Source: Acidiferrobacter sp. (GTDB lineage: Bacteria > Pseudomonadota > Gammaproteobacteria > Arenicellales > UBA868). Taken from it: a stretch of DNA of 5,056 nt. Made by a program: the position numbers and the translations under genes. Each line of letters starts with the position of its first letter. Positions within the stretch are counted from its first letter, which is position 1. Positions 1 through 5,056 of this stretch are shown piece after piece. The stretch lies in assembly GCA_002694065.1 (NCBI GenBank), contig NZKZ01000157.1, forward strand, positions 1 to 5,056, in the 5' to 3' direction. The notes below the pieces were generated by a model. The model was not told the origin of the DNA. It saw only the letters and a program-made list of their open reading frames with translations, and did not search any database.

Positions 1-686
1 GCGATGGCTCCGCGATCCAGCGCAAAGCGCCAGAAGTTACCTCCGGACTTGAACGCGGCATAAAGGATCTCAGAATAGGCTTCTCACCAGACCTGGGCGT
101 GCCGCGGGTTGACGACGACGTGTTGAAGATAGTGTCTGAAGCAAAACGGGTGTTTGCGAGTCTCGGCGGGATTGTCTCGCGGACTCGTCTAGACCTTCGT
201 GAAGCCAGAGAGCTTTCCTACGCAATTTGCAATCCGATGGCAGCGCGTATTCGATCGGATCTAGGCAAAAAGGCGGCACGACTGAGCAACAAGGTATTGC
301 TGACTTGCGCCAATGATGGGGCAAAAATGAGTGCGGTGGATTACCTTGAGGCAGAGGCCAGGCGGACCGAACTTCGCGGCAGGATGAGCGCGTTTTATGA
401 GAAGTATGATTTGTTGATCTGCCCAACACTTGCATGCGCGCCGTTTCCTGTCGGCCACTCGCAGCCGCCACACTGGCGAAAGAGTGACGGGGAATTCATG
501 GGTATGGCCACGCCCTTCGATCTCACGGGACAGCCTGCGATATCGCTACCTTGTGGCTTCACTGATCATGGCGCACCCGTCGGACTCCAGATTGTGGGCC
601 CCTATGGTGCCGATGCGCTTGTTCTGAAAGCAGCACGCGCCTTTGAGAAAGCGGTCAAACTCGAAAAAGTGCATCCACCCATCTGA
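1..686 (+). CDS. Amidase-signature family hydrolase, C-terminal half (partial, 5' end outside window)
   Basis: The reading frame is open from base 3 to the TGA at 684-686 and gives 227 residues. The GTG at 99 is internal: homologous-looking sequence (residues about 21-32, reading LRIGFSPDLG) lies before it, so the true start is upstream of the window. Amidase-signature enzymes are cytoplasmic hydrolases of about 450-500 residues that cleave amide bonds with a Ser-cisSer-Lys triad. That triad belongs to the missing N-terminal half and cannot be checked. Visible C-terminal family motifs are LLICPTLA (bases 411-434), the FDLTGQPAISLP block (516-551) and VGLQIVGP (579-602), followed by the usual final helix. 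This half does not reveal the substrate. Members include GatA, but nothing in the context (no gatB or gatC) suggests tRNA amidotransfer, so a catabolic amidase is more likely. It heads the visible part of a plus-strand run with the dioxygenase and epimerase genes, 41 bases upstream of the former. Confidence 0.9.
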   Translation, partial: DGSAIQRKAPEVTSGLERGIKDLRIGFSPDLGVPRVDDDVLKIVSEAKRVFASLGGIVSRTRLDLREARELSYAICNPMAARIRSDLGKKAARLSNKVLLTCANDGAKMSAVDYLEAEARRTELRGRMSAFYEKYDLLICPTLACAPFPVGHSQPPHWRKSDGEFMGMATPFDLTGQPAISLPCGFTDHGAPVGLQIVGPYGADALVLKAARAFEKAVKLEKVHPPI

Positions 687-727
687 TCATCGATAATCCG
701 GTTGTTCATGCCCGACGAGAACGCGAG

Positions 728-1588
728 ATGCCAACGCTCTCAGTTCACCAGATAGCGCAGTTTAAGCAAGACGGTTACCTCTTCCTTGAAGAGGCATTAA
801 CCGATGGGCAGCTTCAGGGTCTGAGGCAAGATTTTGAAAAATGGAAAGAAGAGAGCAGACATCACAGTGCGCCCTATGGCGATACTTTCGATGGACGATG
901 CCGCTTTGATGTTGAGCCGGGACACAGTTTTGAAACGCCAGCGTTGAGGCGGATCGCATCACCCATTGAGATCTCAGATATTTATCTGGAGGTAATGCGG
1001 AACAATCGGGCGTTGGATGCCCTAGAAGACCTTCTGGGTCCCAATATCAAGTTTGAAAATGCCAAGATCAACTCCAAGTTGCCGGGCGCGGCAACCGAGA
1101 TCAAGTTTCATCAGGATTTTCTCTTTGAAGCGCACACCAATGATGACATGGTGACGGTACTGTTTTTTCTTGATGATGTGACGGAAGAAAACGGGCCACT
1201 GGAAGTGGTGCCGGGCAGTCATAAAGGCCCGCTTTATGAGCATTGGCACGCTGGGGTATTCACGGGAGCGGTCAGCGACGCCATTGCCGCCGAGATGGCG
1301 CCCAAGGCCGTTGCTTGCTATGGCTCTGCGGGCTCCGCCTGTCTCATGCATACCAGAGTCCTGCATGGCTCAGCACCTAATCTTTCAAACGCGCCCCGTA
1401 CGCTTTTTATCTGTGAATATCTTGCGGAAGACAGTTATCCTCTGCATGCGAACCATATTCCCAGCAAGTACATGTACGAAGTAGTGCGCGGTAAGGCAAC
1501 GGGCAGGGTGCGCTGCAGCAACTATGAAATGGCGTTTCCTGAGATGCCTACGGGGGCATCCTTTTTCGAGCAACAGGCCAAGGCCTGA
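728..1588 (+). CDS. Phytanoyl-CoA dioxygenase (PhyH) family Fe(II)/2-oxoglutarate-dependent oxygenase
   Basis: This is a complete 286-residue protein, a normal length for bacterial PhyH-family enzymes, which use Fe(II), O2 and 2-oxoglutarate to hydroxylate small molecules. The iron-binding facial triad is visible: H128 and D130 in KFHQDF, and H213 in VLHGSAPN. R224 (PRTLF), 11 residues after H213, is the expected 2-oxoglutarate carboxylate ligand. The ENGPLEVVPGSHKGP block (154-168) is the typical core strand and turn. H208 is a second nearby histidine but fits the motif less well. The HTNDDMV segment after the HxD resembles a proteobacterial PhyH subgroup of mostly unknown substrate. The ectoine hydroxylase signature after the HxD is absent, so this is probably not EctD. 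The ATG at 728 has only a weak upstream GAGA (717-720); no better in-frame start was seen. It sits between an amidase and a hydroxyproline epimerase-like gene, suggesting (inference) an amino- or imino-acid-like substrate. Confidence 0.9.
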   Translation: MPTLSVHQIAQFKQDGYLFLEEALTDGQLQGLRQDFEKWKEESRHHSAPYGDTFDGRCRFDVEPGHSFETPALRRIASPIEISDIYLEVMRNNRALDALEDLLGPNIKFENAKINSKLPGAATEIKFHQDFLFEAHTNDDMVTVLFFLDDVTEENGPLEVVPGSHKGPLYEHWHAGVFTGAVSDAIAAEMAPKAVACYGSAGSACLMHTRVLHGSAPNLSNAPRTLFICEYLAEDSYPLHANHIPSKYMYEVVRGKATGRVRCSNYEMAFPEMPTGASFFEQQAKA

Positions 1589-1629
1589 AATCCGGCTCTT
1601 TACGAGACCCTTCTTACAAAGGCTGTTTA

Positions 1630-2622
1630 ATGAAAGCATCTTTTGAATGTGTTGATGGCCATACGGCAGGGATGCCCGTACGGATGGTGGTCAGTGGCGC
1701 ACCGAAGCTACAGGGCGCTGATCAGAGCGAACGGCGTCAGCACTTCATTCAGGAATTCGATTGGATTCGACGGGCGCTGATGTTTGAACCTCGCGGACAT
1801 TCCGCCATGTCGGGAAGCATTATCTATCCGCCGTCGAGTGATGACTTCGACATGGGTGTGATCTACATTGAGACCACTGGCAGTTTACCGATGTGCGGAC
1901 ACGGAACCATCGGGACCGCAACATTTGCACTCGAGCGTGGCTTGGTGAAACCCAAAACACAAGGACTGCTTCGGCTCGAAACCCCCGCGGGGCGTGTTGA
2001 CGTTCAGTATGTTCGTGAAGGGGAAAAGGTCACAAGCGCCAAACTGATTAACGTGCCATCATTTCTGATGTATCGGGATTTGGAGATCGAATCACCGGAT
2101 CTCGGTCCGCTTAAGGTCGATATCGCCTATGGCGGAAATTTTTATCCGATTATTGAGCGCCAGGAGCACTTCAAAGACATCAAGGAGCATGATGCACCGT
2201 CTTTGATTCAGATGGGTATCCGGTTGCGAGAAGCGATTGAAGGCGCCTGTGAGATCGTCCATCCACTTGACCCCAGTATCTCAGGCTTGCGTCACTGTAT
2301 GTGGACAGGTGAGGCGATGGATGCAGGAAGCGACGCTCGGGGATGTGTGATAGCGGGTGAGATGATCGACCGCTCTCCGTGTGGCACCGGGACCTCGGCA
2401 CGTCTTGCTCAGCGGGCTGGCAGAGGACTCCTTGGCATCGGCGAGCCCTTTGTCCATGAGAGCTTCATCGGCAGCACATTTACCGGCACGGTGGAAGAAG
2501 AGACGACCGTGGGGGAATATGAGGCGATCATCCCGGGCATTTCCGGCTCTGCACACATCACCGGGCTCAACACCATCTATGTCGACTCCAATGATCCGTT
2601 TCCAGAAGGATTCGTGATCTGA
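1630..2622 (+). CDS. Proline racemase family protein, probable 4-hydroxyproline 2-epimerase
   Basis: This complete 330-residue protein has the usual length for the proline racemase family. Both catalytic cysteines are present: C89 in MCGHGTIG (88-95) and C251 in DRSPCGTGTSARLA (247-260). A Cys/Cys pair is the racemase/epimerase pattern; trans-3-hydroxyproline dehydratases usually lose one of them. Other family blocks are FECVDGHTAG (5-14), MFEPRGH (51-57), VDIAYGGNFYPII (163-175) and a DPFPEGF tail. From memory the overall run is close to the Brucella-type 4-hydroxyproline epimerase, which converts trans-4-hydroxy-L-proline to cis-4-hydroxy-D-proline in the cytoplasm without a cofactor. One visible difference is GGNFYP where those enzymes usually have GGNFYA. 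Proline racemase activity cannot be excluded. A good Shine-Dalgarno, AAAGG at 1618-1622, lies 7 bases before the ATG. The gene follows the dioxygenase by 41 bases and is the last of the plus-strand run; later hydroxyproline-pathway genes are not adjacent here. Confidence 0.86.
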   Translation: MKASFECVDGHTAGMPVRMVVSGAPKLQGADQSERRQHFIQEFDWIRRALMFEPRGHSAMSGSIIYPPSSDDFDMGVIYIETTGSLPMCGHGTIGTATFALERGLVKPKTQGLLRLETPAGRVDVQYVREGEKVTSAKLINVPSFLMYRDLEIESPDLGPLKVDIAYGGNFYPIIERQEHFKDIKEHDAPSLIQMGIRLREAIEGACEIVHPLDPSISGLRHCMWTGEAMDAGSDARGCVIAGEMIDRSPCGTGTSARLAQRAGRGLLGIGEPFVHESFIGSTFTGTVEEETTVGEYEAIIPGISGSAHITGLNTIYVDSNDPFPEGFVI

Positions 2623-2636
2623 GCTCCCCGATTTAA

Positions 2637-2655
2637 TTTCCTGCGCTTGCGGAAA
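2637..2655. terminator. Weak hairpin in the convergent gap, possible terminator
   Basis: TTTCC (2637-2641) pairs with GGAAA (2651-2655), and GC (2643-2644) pairs with GC (2649-2650) around a GCTT loop, with T2642 bulged. It begins 14 bases after the epimerase stop, between convergent genes, where a terminator is expected. No U-tract follows on the plus strand. On the minus strand the hairpin is followed by the AT-rich TTAAAT. The stem is short and imperfect, so a rho-independent terminator role is only possible. Confidence 0.35.
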
Positions 2656-2659
2656 CTGG

Positions 2660-2672
2660 TTGCACCGTGCAA
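2660..2672. repeat. Short perfect inverted repeat TTGCAC-C-GTGCAA
   Basis: Two 6-base arms, TTGCAC and GTGCAA, are separated by a single C. The repeat lies in the convergent gap, 22 bases beyond the stop of the MFS gene. With a one-base spacer the innermost pairs must open in RNA, leaving a stem of about 4-5 bp. No U-tract follows on either strand. It could help form a bidirectional terminator with the preceding hairpin, or be a protein-binding palindrome, or be chance. Confidence 0.4.
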
Positions 2673-2694
2673 GTGGCAGCCCTTGAAAGCGCAA

Positions 2695-3852
2695 TCACAT
2701 CCGCTTGGGGATGTGACGTGAAGTGACTCCTGCTGCCATCATCCAGACGGCGCCGCCGGCGAAGACTACCGACAGGGAAAAGAACTTCAGCAGTACTGCA
2801 AAGATTCCCGGTACCGCCAGGTTGGCCGTATCTCGGTACGTTTGATAAACCCCAGCCATTTCGGTGCGTTCGCGTGGCCGAACCGCCCGCAAAAACAGTA
2901 CGTGGCCAGATCCATCCAGCATTGTTGCGCCAAGGGCTGCCAGAATCAGCAGGGTAACTGCGAGTGAGGGAGACCCCGCGAAGGCAAAGACAGCGGTGGT
3001 GGCAAGACTGGTCATTACAAATCCTGTACGCATTAACAAGCGCAGCGAATAGCGGCGCGCGACCCAGCCCCAGAACGGAACGGTCAAGGTCCAAGCTGAG
3101 CCAATGGAGACAATCGCTGATCCCCAAAGTTCTCCCAGCCCCGTGTGCACCGCATATATCGGGGTATAGATGATGAATAGCTGCCACCATCCCGATCTTG
3201 CGAGGGTAAGAATCCAGGCCAACCGCAGACGGGGCTGCTCCAGAAACCGCTTAATGTTCTTTATCAGGTTGGAACCGACCGGATGTCTGCGAATATCAAG
3301 ATGATGCAGTCCCAAGCCTCGGAAATAAATCAGGGTCATGACCGAACCGAATAGCGCGACCACAAAGGGCACCCAGGCACCGTAACTTGTCTGAAGATAG
3401 ACGCCGAGCCACGGACCGATAGACAGCGCTGCGACAGCGGCAATCATCCGCCAGGGTTCAAACTGTGAAAGCTGGCCCCTTGGAACACGTTGCATCACAT
3501 AGAGATTGAGAATCACCTCCATTGCGGTGATGCCGAAGATGTGAAATACCATTCCGAGAGAAAAGGCAAAGAGGCTCTCCGTCGAGAGCAGAAAAATAGA
3601 AACCGTCATGACCAGGAGACTCACCAAAAACCCGGCATACAGGCTGACATGACGCAGGATCGAATAGACGCCTAAGCTGATTCCGATCCCAAAGATACTA
3701 ACGGCGAAAAACAGGACGCTGACATGTTGCGCGCTGCCGAGCAGCGCAAGTGCCTTAAGCGGCAGAATGGACAGCAGTACGGCACGCGCGATGGTGGCTA
3801 CGAAAAAGAATCCCGCGAGGGGAAGATGCCGACCTGTTGCGGCCTGAGTCAT
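2695..3852 (-). CDS. Major facilitator superfamily (MFS) transporter, 12 predicted membrane helices
   Basis: This complete 385-residue, strongly hydrophobic protein is an inner-membrane secondary transporter by its architecture. By eye there are six helices in residues about 11-175, a hydrophilic central loop rich in basic residues (about 178-208), and six more helices in about 209-376, ending in a short basic tail. Charged turns such as RVPRGQLSQ (122-130) after helix 4, and RAVRPRERTEM (322-332) at the matching place in the second half, fit the two-fold MFS repeat. The substrate and direction of transport cannot be read from the sequence. The ATG at 3852 is the only reasonable start: upstream in the same frame is the TAG (3892-3894) that ends the preceding oxidoreductase, with no ATG, GTG or TTG between. 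The Shine-Dalgarno is mediocre (GGAAG, 3865-3869 on the complementary strand, 12 bases from the ATG). It follows the oxidoreductase by 39 bases and is probably co-transcribed with it. Confidence 0.85.
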   Translation of the reverse strand: MTQAATGRHLPLAGFFFVATIARAVLLSILPLKALALLGSAQHVSVLFFAVSIFGIGISLGVYSILRHVSLYAGFLVSLLVMTVSIFLLSTESLFAFSLGMVFHIFGITAMEVILNLYVMQRVPRGQLSQFEPWRMIAAVAALSIGPWLGVYLQTSYGAWVPFVVALFGSVMTLIYFRGLGLHHLDIRRHPVGSNLIKNIKRFLEQPRLRLAWILTLARSGWWQLFIIYTPIYAVHTGLGELWGSAIVSIGSAWTLTVPFWGWVARRYSLRLLMRTGFVMTSLATTAVFAFAGSPSLAVTLLILAALGATMLDGSGHVLFLRAVRPRERTEMAGVYQTYRDTANLAVPGIFAVLLKFFSLSVVFAGGAVWMMAAGVTSRHIPKRM

Positions 3853-3891
3853 CCGAATCTGAAACTTCCGTTGGAGCGCGATGAGCCTGGA

Positions 3892-4467
3892 CTAAAGGCC
3901 TTCAGAAAAGGTCCGACCCATCTCATAAGCTTCCTGGATCATCTCTGCGGGGCGCTCGCCTCCAGCCGTGGAGTGGTGCAGATAGGCAAACCGTCCATCT
4001 GCGATTCCGCAATAATTGAAAATACCGGTCACGATCTGGGTTTCAATTGCAGTATCGTATCCGCGCTTGGCATAAGTGGGTCCATCGGAGGCGGAAAGCC
4101 CGATAGCAAGCGCCCGTTTGTGTTTGAGAGTTCTCGAGCCGTAGGCGACGTCTTTGTTCCACACCCGGTCGATCCAGCCTTTCAGCATTGCGGGAAATGA
4201 CCACCACCAGATCGGAAAAACCAGGATGATCCCCTGGTTGCGTTCGAGCCGCTTGATCTCTGATTGCACCGCCTCAGAATAGATCTTGTTATCGGTCGTC
4301 TGGTCGGGTTCATCGGCGGGCAGGATCAAGGGATCAAAGCCCTCGGCATAAAGATCTGCCAATTCCGTTTCATGCCCTGCTGCTTGAAGACCCTCGATCA
4401 CTGCTTTCGCGATCTGGCCGGTGAGCGAATCGGGCCTGGGATGGGCCATGACAACAAGAACCTGCAC
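3892..4467 (-). CDS. Flavodoxin-fold NAD(P)H:quinone oxidoreductase (NQO1/MdaB/KefF-type)
   Basis: The protein is 191 residues from the chosen GTG start, the usual size for this family of cytoplasmic FMN/FAD enzymes, which make two-electron reductions of quinones and other electrophiles with NAD(P)H. Seen in order: an N-terminal beta strand into AHPRPDS (8-14, flavin phosphate-binding loop), then the hallmark PIWWWSFPAMLKGWIDRVW (85-103), and GIFNYCGI (148-155) near the nicotinamide/flavin site. The start was chosen at GTG 4467 because a perfect AGGAG sits 8 bases upstream and the protein then begins MQVLVVMAHP, as family members do. An in-frame ATG at 4494 would add nine non-conserved residues, has no good ribosome site, and lies upstream of the predicted transcription start. 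KefF/KefG ancillary proteins share the fold, but no kefB/kefC-like antiporter adjoins. The gene precedes the MFS transporter by 39 bases, which suggests (inference) a detoxification or redox-stress pair. Confidence 0.9.
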   Translation of the reverse strand: MQVLVVMAHPRPDSLTGQIAKAVIEGLQAAGHETELADLYAEGFDPLILPADEPDQTTDNKIYSEAVQSEIKRLERNQGIILVFPIWWWSFPAMLKGWIDRVWNKDVAYGSRTLKHKRALAIGLSASDGPTYAKRGYDTAIETQIVTGIFNYCGIADGRFAYLHHSTAGGERPAEMIQEAYEMGRTFSEGL

Positions 4468-4475
4468 TCTTCTTT

Positions 4476-4480
4476 CTCCT
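4476..4480 (-). promoter_or_regulatory. Shine-Dalgarno AGGAG that sets the oxidoreductase start
   Basis: On the minus strand this reads AGGAG, 8 bases before the GTG at 4467. It lies inside the longer frame that begins at ATG 4494, so it argues for the shorter protein. Confidence 0.8.
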
Positions 4481-4497
4481 GCGTGTACTTGCATCTC

Positions 4498-4526
4498 ACT
4501 ATAAAGCTCAGGTCCTGGCTTTTCCA
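4498..4526 (-). promoter_or_regulatory. Sigma70-like promoter for the oxidoreductase-MFS pair
   Basis: Reading the minus strand, TGGAAA (4526-4521, 4 of 6 matches to TTGACA) is followed after exactly 17 bases by TATAGT (4503-4498, 5 of 6 matches to TATAAT). Transcription would begin near 4491, leaving about 23 bases of leader that contain the AGGAG ribosome site before GTG 4467. The match was made by eye, not scored against a matrix. Confidence 0.55.
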
Positions 4527-4527
4527 G

Positions 4528-4545
4528 TTATCATTGCTTAGGTAA
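4528..4545. promoter_or_regulatory. Imperfect dyad TTATC-N8-GGTAA, possible operator
   Basis: TTATC and GGTAA form a dyad with one mismatch, TTA-N12-TAA overall. It lies directly upstream of the -35 of the minus-strand promoter, about -37 to -54, where LysR-type and similar activators often bind. A neighbouring CTGG-N5-CCAG (4515-4527) overlaps that -35. TATCAT (4529-4534) also resembles a plus-strand -10, but no convincing -35 precedes it. No regulator gene is visible in the window, so the assignment is tentative. Confidence 0.25.
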
Positions 4546-4589
4546 AGAGTCACTTGATCTCCTGCGTCTGATTTGAGGCTCCCGCTTTA

Positions 4590-5056
4590 GTGAAAACCCC
4601 AACGGTCATTCTTCATACCGACAACCCAGAGGCGTCAAAAGCGGTGCTTGAGAAAAAGCATCCTGATCTGCCAATTTGGACCTGTAGCACGTACGAAGGT
4701 CTTGCGGGGCTGGTGAGTGAGACTGGAGCCGAGGTCGTGTACTCAGTGCGTTTCAATGGAAGCCAGGGGTTTCCAAGAGACGTACTGGTCAGTTCTGAAA
4801 GTGTGCGTTGGGTTTCGGTGGCAGGTTCAGGCACCGACCATCTCGCACCGTGGGATTCGGATCATGTTGCAGTGACTAATGCGGCCGGCGTTGCGGCAGA
4901 CATGATGGCGCAGTATGTCCTGGGGGTTATGCTGCATTTTTCATTAGGTTTTCCAACTTTCCGCGCAGCTCAGACCCGCCAGGAGTGGCTGATTGGGGAA
5001 GTCGAATCCATCGATGGGAAGACGGTGCTGATACTGGGTCTGGGAAAAACAGGTCA
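4590..5056 (+). CDS. D-isomer-specific 2-hydroxyacid dehydrogenase, N-terminal part (partial, 3' end outside window)
   Basis: The frame is open from GTG 4590 to the window end and gives 155 residues. The in-frame stop before it is TGA at 4569-4571, and GTG 4590 is the only usual start before the conserved region. A GAGG (4575-4578) lies 11 bases upstream, a long spacing. The family oxidises D-2-hydroxyacids or reduces 2-oxoacids with NAD(P)H in the cytoplasm; full proteins are about 310-340 residues. Visible are the substrate-domain motif VAGSGTDHL (77-85), the hinge block VTNAAGVAADMMAQYVLGVML (95-115), Q128/R130/W133 of the usual Q-x-R-x-x-W stretch, and the start of the Rossmann domain with GLGKTG (150-155). 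At the end of the hinge block, A107-Q108 replaces the common AE. The catalytic Arg, Glu and His lie in the missing half, so substrate and activity cannot be judged. It is transcribed divergently from the oxidoreductase, across a 122-base gap. Confidence 0.88.
   Translation, partial: MKTPTVILHTDNPEASKAVLEKKHPDLPIWTCSTYEGLAGLVSETGAEVVYSVRFNGSQGFPRDVLVSSESVRWVSVAGSGTDHLAPWDSDHVAVTNAAGVAADMMAQYVLGVMLHFSLGFPTFRAAQTRQEWLIGEVESIDGKTVLILGLGKTG

Noticed and set aside
70..471. 133-residue minus-strand open frame opposite the amidase
   Set aside because: Low-complexity, Arg/Ser/Pro-rich shadow of the amidase coding strand, with no motif support.
99..686. GTG at 99 as the start of a 195-residue amidase
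   Set aside because: The same frame is open to the left edge and encodes typical amidase sequence before this GTG, so the gene is cut by the window rather than short.
2281..2694. 137-residue open frame on the minus strand opposite the epimerase C-terminus and the convergent gap
   Set aside because: It overlaps a strongly supported gene, shows no recognisable domain, and has a composition expected of an antisense shadow.
2633..3190. 185-residue minus-strand open frame overlapping the MFS gene in another frame
   Set aside because: The MFS frame shows continuous membrane helices through the same bases, while this one has Cys/Arg/Ser-rich sequence with no fold signature.
3724..4200. 158-residue plus-strand open frame across the MFS and oxidoreductase junction
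   Set aside because: It is antisense to two genes with clear family motifs and shows no domain or ribosome site of its own.
4554..4582. TTGATC as a -35 for the plus-strand dehydrogenase
   Set aside because: No acceptable -10 lies 16-18 bases downstream; the bases there are GC-rich (GGCTCC).

Overview
The window is 5056 bases of ordinary, gene-dense bacterial DNA of moderate GC (about half by eye; not computed). Compact genes with short gaps, a GTG start behind a clear Shine-Dalgarno, and protein families typical of soil and marine catabolic clusters suggest a proteobacterium. The closest family resemblance recalled from memory is the proline racemase-like protein, which reads like the 4-hydroxyproline 2-epimerases of Brucella and relatives. 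No taxon can be fixed from the sequence alone.

Layout. (1) A plus-strand run of three genes with two 41-base gaps: the C-terminal half of an amidase-signature hydrolase (cut by the window start, ends 686), a PhyH-type Fe(II)/2-oxoglutarate dioxygenase (728-1588) and a 4-hydroxyproline 2-epimerase/proline racemase-family enzyme (1630-2622). (2) A 72-base convergent gap with two small inverted repeats. (3) A minus-strand pair: a flavodoxin-fold NAD(P)H:quinone oxidoreductase (start at GTG 4467) followed 39 bases later by a 12-helix MFS transporter (3852 down to 2695). (4) A 122-base divergent intergenic region with a good sigma70-like promoter for the minus pair. (5) The N-terminal part of a D-isomer-specific 2-hydroxyacid dehydrogenase on the plus strand (GTG 4590, cut by the window end).

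How they may work together. The plus-strand trio looks like part of a small catabolic or modifying pathway: amide hydrolysis, hydroxylation by an Fe/2OG enzyme, and stereo-inversion at the alpha carbon of a cyclic imino acid. The MFS protein could move the substrate or product, and the 2-hydroxyacid dehydrogenase could act on a downstream 2-oxo or 2-hydroxy acid. The later enzymes of hydroxyproline catabolism (D-hydroxyproline dehydrogenase or oxidase, the pyrroline-hydroxycarboxylate deaminase, and 2-oxoglutarate semialdehyde dehydrogenase) are not in this window, so the substrate is unproven. No RNA gene, insertion sequence, CRISPR array or prophage feature was seen.
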